Shown here in pieces: positions 62,901-64,000 of a stretch of 64,000 nt of DNA. Numbering within the stretch: the stretch's first letter is position 1; every line of letters begins with the position of its first letter. The position numbers were made by a program, and so were the translations under genes. This DNA comes from Amphiura filiformis (lineage: Eukaryota; Echinodermata; Ophiuroidea; Amphilepidida; Amphiuridae): the NCBI RefSeq assembly GCF_039555335.1, contig NC_092628.1, forward strand, positions 97,964,536-98,028,535, written 5' to 3'. The notes under the pieces are model-generated. The model worked only from the letters and a program-made list of their open reading frames with translations. It was not told the DNA's origin and searched no databases.

Positions 62901-63315
62901 TTTCCAATGGAGTTACATAATAAGGCTAGATGATTTGCATTAGGGATGGCTTCAATACTTAACCACTGGCAGACCATCTAAAAGAACATTGTGATATGTA
63001 AGGACAAGGCTACCTGCCCAATTCCTAGTATAAACATTTAGTAATTGTTGGTATTTAGTTGACCAGGCCAACGATGCTAGACCTTTAAACCCCAGATTCT
63101 GCTATGTCACCGGCGATTGGGTTCTGAAGCCATCCTTTTCATAATTTTTTCTTATGCTTTCTTTTTTGTTTCTTCAGAATTCGACAAATTCCTTAGCGAA
63201 AGAGCGCAAGCTGGCGATTCACTCCCCTGGTAATCAAGGTGGACCAGCGCCAACAAACAGACCGGCAAGACAAATGCAGATGGAAGAAACAGAGAATACC
63301 ATGTTTGCCTTATAG
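32937..63315 (+). CDS. TOM1: TOM1/TOM1L2-like VHS-GAT endosomal sorting adaptor (14 or more exons, two frame anomalies)
   Basis: Exons 32937-32988, 34968-35052, 36814-36892, 42884-43165, 45065-45121, 46011-46297, 46701-46779, 47319-47449, 50696-50852, 53075-53183, 54268-54379, 60245-60307, 62043-62118 and 63178-63315; possible microexons at 55670-55690 and 58709-58732. About 568 aa if both frame anomalies are ignored (human TOM1L2 about 507). Order: VHS domain (residues about 15-150: [51 protein letters not shown], ending SPIHTPQR); a P/Q-rich linker; GAT helices ([52 protein letters not shown]), which in this family bind ubiquitin and Tollip; a clathrin-box-like [17 protein letters not shown]; an NPF motif; and a C-terminus [10 protein letters not shown]...MFAL as in vertebrate TOM1 proteins. 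One gene stands for both vertebrate paralogues, so TOM1 versus TOM1L2 is not decided. Read literally, the frame breaks in exon 6 and again in the last exon. Confidence 0.92.
34139..34393. mobile_element. CAGGGTTATAGC MITE in TOM1 intron 1
   Basis: Ends CAGGGTTATAGC and GCTATAACCCTG are exact inverted repeats; GCCGG phrases (GACCGGCAC, GCCGGCAC) recur inside. No clear target duplication was found. Confidence 0.7.
35053..36813. other. TOM1 intron 2
   Basis: Holds T runs (about 36306-36330) and a CCCTCC tract (about 36383-36413). No exon or named element was found. Confidence 0.5.
37994..38526. mobile_element. CAGGCTGGGAAATAAG element with internal duplication
   Basis: Terminal inverted repeats CAGGCTGGGAAATAAG ... 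CTTATTTCCCAGCCTG. Inside, a block (GGGACCAGGGGCCATTTGGC ... GTTCATTGAAAATAG ... ACAAAGTAGCCCC) occurs twice, near 38010-38115 and 38200-38500. The second block is interrupted by the insertion at 38226. Confidence 0.75.
38226..38417. mobile_element. 192-bp nested insertion (CAGGGTCAGAATTTCG ends)
   Basis: Inverted ends CAGGGTCAGAATTTCG and CGAAATTCTGACCCTG. It splits GGCTCCT/CTCCTGGTTC, which is continuous (GGCTCCTCCTGGTTC) in the sister block at about 38029-38043. The interior holds shorter inverted copies of GCGAGAATC / GATTCTCG. Confidence 0.8.
39112..40485. mobile_element. 1.4-kb terminal-inverted-repeat element with a periodic 20-nt motif
   Basis: Ends TGGCTCAAAATAAGCTAAGG-TGTCATA and, inverted, TGGCTCAAAATATGCTAAGG-TGTCATA. 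Inside, GTATGTTAC and TTTGACAGACA half-motifs recur near 39290, 39485-39515, 39675-39695, 39710-39743, 39886-39908 and 40073-40098 in both orientations. There is no coding capacity. It lies in TOM1 intron 3. Confidence 0.75.
43148..43465 (+). repeat. 159-bp tandem duplication spanning the TOM1 exon 4 donor
   Basis: 43148-43306 is repeated at 43307-43465 with a few substitutions. The unit begins with the last 18 nt of exon 4 (ATTCACACACCACAAAGA region) and includes its GTAAGT donor, so a second donor lies at about 43325. Confidence 0.9.
43466..45064. other. TOM1 intron 4 remainder
   Basis: A TTTG run near 43907-43925. At about 44585-44615 GGCCGGGGTTCAATCAC resembles a B box and may be a SINE scrap. 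Nothing else is supported. Confidence 0.4.
46089..46092 (+). other. Apparent 1-nt deletion in TOM1 exon 6 (C run of 4 where 5 is expected)
   Basis: Both neighbouring introns are phase 0, but exon 6 (46011-46297) is 287 nt, one short of a multiple of three. The exon holds three repeats of ATG-C-run-TCAGCAG type. The second and third have five Cs and encode MPPQQ; the first has four and shifts the frame to a TAG near 46143. Before the site the frame reads [20 protein letters not shown]; after it the conserved GAT helix is in the other frame. A sequencing or assembly error, a polymorphism and a real mutation are all possible. Confidence 0.8.
47974..48329. mobile_element. hAT-like MITE with CAGTGGCGTAGC ends
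   Basis: CAGTGGCGTAGCGACAGGGG at the left and CCCCTAGCTACGCCACTG at the right. Flanks GCTTCTGG (47966-47973) and GCTTGTGG (48330-48337) agree at 7 of 8 bases, fitting an 8-bp target duplication. It lies in TOM1 intron 8. Confidence 0.82.
49724..49938. mobile_element. TTAA-flanked MITE, second family
   Basis: TTAACCCCCTGAGCATTACC-TGC at the left and, inverted, TTAACCCCATGAGAACTACC-TGC at the right. The interior has two inverted CTGATTGGTC/GACCAATCAG-type phrases. Ends differ from the GGTGGTAC family at 8232. Confidence 0.78.
50853..53074. other. TOM1 intron 9
   Basis: 2.2 kb without a recognised exon, RNA gene or named repeat. Confidence 0.45.
53192..53411. mobile_element. MITE with TGTATCAAAATG ends
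   Basis: TGTATCAAAATGTTTGGTAC-CCATCA starts the left arm; the right arm ends TGATGGGTACC-AATCATTTTGATACA. GCATTGA/TCATTGA and CGATAA/GATAATCG phrases continue the pairing inwards. It starts just after the exon 10 donor. Confidence 0.72.
53460..53870. repeat. Dispersed repeat, uninterrupted copy
   Basis: Shares with 62135-62700, in the same order: CTACA-TATTCCCCA-ATGT, TAGAATATTTACT, AACCCCTAC, CATGTCAAGAGAG, GCA-ATCCAATAGG, AGTTTTCTTCA-ATTTTG, TATCAACCA-TTTTAA. No coding function is seen. Confidence 0.75.
55284..55404. mobile_element. CTATACCATTTTTCACCCTGATG-family element, partial copy
   Basis: CTATATTTTTCACCCTGATG-TGGATGTGACGTCAGTG matches the left end of the copy at 59962 and extends through AAGTGCTGGC-like and AAAGACGCC phrases. 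The right inverted end is missing. Confidence 0.6.
55670..55690 (+). other. Candidate 21-nt TOM1 microexon
   Basis: An acceptor-like CATCAG precedes AAT GTT GCT GAA ACA ATA GAG (NVAETIE), followed by GTAAGC. Both sides are phase 0, so it can be included or skipped without a frame change between exon 11 (ends 54379) and the exon at 60245. The acceptor's pyrimidine tract is weak. Confidence 0.4.
56250..56450 (-). mobile_element. Possible degenerate SINE, - strand
   Basis: On the - strand a B-box-like GGTTAAAATCC follows GCTTGACATGCGAGAGGTCT, and a tail AAAAAGCGCTTTGAGAA resembles the SINE at 29787. The A box is unclear. Confidence 0.4.
56565..56731. mobile_element. GGGCTATTCCAGTTG-family MITE, copy 1 (diverged)
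   Basis: GAGCTCTTCCAGTTTAAATC-TGTACACCCC at the left and, inverted, TGGCCTGTTCCAGTTGAAAC-CATGCACCCC at the right; interior GTAACCCCATTTAAA is shared with the copy at 57114. Confidence 0.65.
57114..57299. mobile_element. GGGCTATTCCAGTTG-family MITE, copy 2
   Basis: TGGGCTATTCCAGTTGAAAA-CCATACACTCC at the left; inverted TGGGCTATTCCAGTTGCAAT-CCATACACACC at the right; interior CACCCATTCAGGTAACCCCA. Confidence 0.78.
57332..57478. mobile_element. Short GC-rich hAT-like MITE
   Basis: CAGGGGGTGGATCCAGGAAT-TTTCAATAGAGGGGGCG at the left; GCGCCCCCCTCTAAATCCGC-CACTG at the right. A GGGGGCGC segment and its complement recur inside. The target duplication is not clean. Confidence 0.65.
57645..57974. mobile_element. 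AATAAGCGCCCA-family MITE, copy C
   Basis: GTACCGTATTCATTCAAATA-AGCGCCCATGCCCCAATAAG at the left; inverted GTACCGTTTTCATTCCAATA-AGCGCCCAGGGCGC at the right. Same family as 22693 but with a shorter middle. Confidence 0.82.
58709..58732 (+). other. Candidate 24-nt TOM1 microexon
   Basis: After TTTCACCACCATAG comes GAG GAC AGT GAT GCA GTA ATG TTT (EDSDAVMF), then GTAAGA. It keeps phase 0 on both sides and is acidic like the flanking protein. It could be an alternative cassette; no transcript evidence is available here. Confidence 0.4.
58870..59130. repeat. Minisatellite, about 38-45 bp unit, roughly six copies
   Basis: Units of the form GTGTAGTATTAGTTTACTTT-TATCTTGGAAG-AAAAAA with small changes, running just downstream of the candidate microexon at 58709. 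Confidence 0.85.
59962..60148. mobile_element. CTATACCATTTTTCACCCTGATG-family MITE, complete copy
   Basis: CTATACCATATTTCACCGTG-ATGTGGCAG at the left; inverted CTATACCATTTTCACCCTGA-TATGGCGG at the right; GTGACGTCAG and GTTGACGTC inside. It ends about 95 bp before the exon at 60245. Confidence 0.8.
60481..61054. mobile_element. TA-flanked element with TGTGACC...GCCGTAAATTCC ends
   Basis: Left TGTGACCTGTCACGGCGAAT-GAGCCGTAAATTCC; inverted right TGTGACCGTACAGCTCGAAT-GAGCCGTAAATTCC; TA on each side (60479-60480, 61055-61056), as for Tc1/mariner-type insertions. The interior includes sequence related to the palindrome at 20456. Confidence 0.78.
61581..61899. mobile_element. MITE with perfect 9-bp target duplication
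   Basis: CCGGGGGTCACTCCCATTGT-GGCCTGTACACCATCCGCGA at the left; inverted CCAGGGGGGGTCACTCCCAT-TGTAGCCTGTACACCATCC at the right. ACCATATCC flanks both ends (61572-61580, 61900-61908). A 9-bp duplication fits MULE- or Merlin-type transposition. The interior has an ACCCTAAAC phrase four to five times. Confidence 0.83.
62135..62700. repeat. Dispersed repeat, copy interrupted by a MITE
   Basis: Second copy of the repeat at 53460-53870 in the same order. It is split after AACCCCTACAATGAATAAG by the element at 62244-62438. Confidence 0.75.
62244..62438. mobile_element. CTATACCATTTTTCACCCTGATG-family MITE, nested copy
   Basis: CTATACCATTTTTCACGCTG-ATGTGGCAGTG at the left; inverted CTCTACCATTTTTCACCCTG-ATGTGCCAGTG at the right. 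The interior runs opposite to that of the copy at 59962. Confidence 0.8.
63224..63227 (+). other. Apparent 1-nt insertion in the last TOM1 exon (C run of 4 where 3 is expected)
   Basis: Read as given, the last exon encodes [18 protein letters not shown] and stops at 63231-63233. With three Cs it continues as ...[16 protein letters not shown]... to ...ENTMFAL and a TAG at 63313-63315. The terminal FAL matches the C-terminus of vertebrate TOM1 and TOM1L2, which supports the longer frame. A short natural C-terminus cannot be excluded. Confidence 0.72.
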
Positions 63316-64000
63316 AAATGAATAGAGAGGAGGGGCTATATGTACTGTGACATTCTGTATGGATCACTATAAAAAGACACAAATCACAATGATCACATTA
63401 TTGTCTGTATGCGTGCTTGTGTGTGCAATATATCAGTAAAGACACTCAATGTGGATTTCTATATTAATCTATAATGCTATAATAGCAAAATGCACATCTT
63501 AATATGAAGTATATTACACATATAATAACAAAATAACTTCATGATTTCAATTAGGACACAAATTAACCTGCAGCACACACTTAGTATGTGTCTTCAATAT
63601 AAGAATGTAACAGAACATATTAGTGGTTACTGATAAAGTCGGTGTGTCCTTGAATGCTATGGATAAGAGCTTTGCACCCATGTGTGGCTGTCTTGAAAAG
63701 TGGTCATTTACATTACTTGTTATTTACATTACTTGCATGTACACTACTTGTGGGGTATGAAATCCTAATAGAAACAGTATGCTGGGTGACCCAGATGCAG
63801 CCTTAGGCCACTTGGGGCCCATAATGAGGGTTCTGTGCAGCCTGGGAAGATGTGAAGAATATTGCACATATTACATCTGTGTGTATGTGTGCAATTTTGC
63901 CACAGTCTGGCAGTCGAGGCCAGTAGGGCTGGTTTAAACCAAACCAGGTTGGACATCCTTGTCAACATAGTGCAAAGAATTGAGCATCATTGAGAGTTCA
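63316..64000 (+). other. TOM1 3' UTR and flank
   Basis: Follows the longer-frame TAG. No clear AATAAA polyadenylation signal was found close to the stop, and the transcript may end outside the window. No further gene start is seen. Confidence 0.45.

Noticed and set aside
46089-63227. Two compensating programmed frameshifts in TOM1
   Set aside because: The two anomalies are of opposite sign, but the shifted frame hits a stop near 46143 and the intervening exons are conserved in the normal frame, so they cannot compensate one another.

Overview
This is an animal nuclear genome window: AT-rich, with spliced genes, long introns and many short inverted-repeat transposons. The protein sequences and repeat content suggest a marine deuterostome invertebrate, perhaps an echinoderm or hemichordate. 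I cannot fix the species from sequence alone.

Three genes are reconstructed exon by exon. (1) ATPAF2, the mitochondrial F1-ATPase assembly factor 2, lies on the + strand with six exons (7522-16866; 275 aa). (2) DRC3/LRRC48, a subunit of the axonemal nexin-dynein regulatory complex, lies on the - strand with eleven exons (31238 down to 21763; 523 aa). (3) A TOM1/TOM1L2-type VHS-GAT endosomal adaptor lies on the + strand (32937-63315) with at least fourteen exons and two candidate microexons. ATPAF2 and DRC3 converge. DRC3 and TOM1 are head to head with 1.7 kb between their start codons. From memory, human 17p11.2 has the same neighbours in the same relative orientations (TOM1L2, DRC3, ATPAF2), so this looks like a very old linkage. 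The three proteins act in unrelated processes (mitochondrion, cilium, endosome).

The left 7.5 kb has no host gene that I can see. It holds T-rich and tetranucleotide repeats, a GC-rich hairpin, a 5'-truncated LINE fragment (4560-6490, - strand) and small palindromic elements up to the ATPAF2 start. The introns and the 4.9 kb ATPAF2-DRC3 gap are full of non-autonomous elements: TTAA-flanked palindromes, a decayed pogo/Tigger-like element with TA target duplication, hAT-like elements with 8-bp duplications, a tRNA-derived SINE, nested insertions whose empty sites are also in the window, and minisatellites.

The most notable gene-structure observations are two introns in DRC3 that look like minor-spliceosome (U12-type) AT-AC introns, each with a perfect ATATCCTTT donor and a near-consensus branch site 12 nt before the acceptor. 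Two C-run length anomalies break the TOM1 reading frame (46089-46092 and 63224-63227). Splice-donor duplications occur in ATPAF2 exon 1 and TOM1 exon 4. A 1.4 kb TOM1-intronic element carries a repeated GTATGTTAC/TTTGACAGAC motif at about 200-bp spacing. I found no convincing new multi-gene system.
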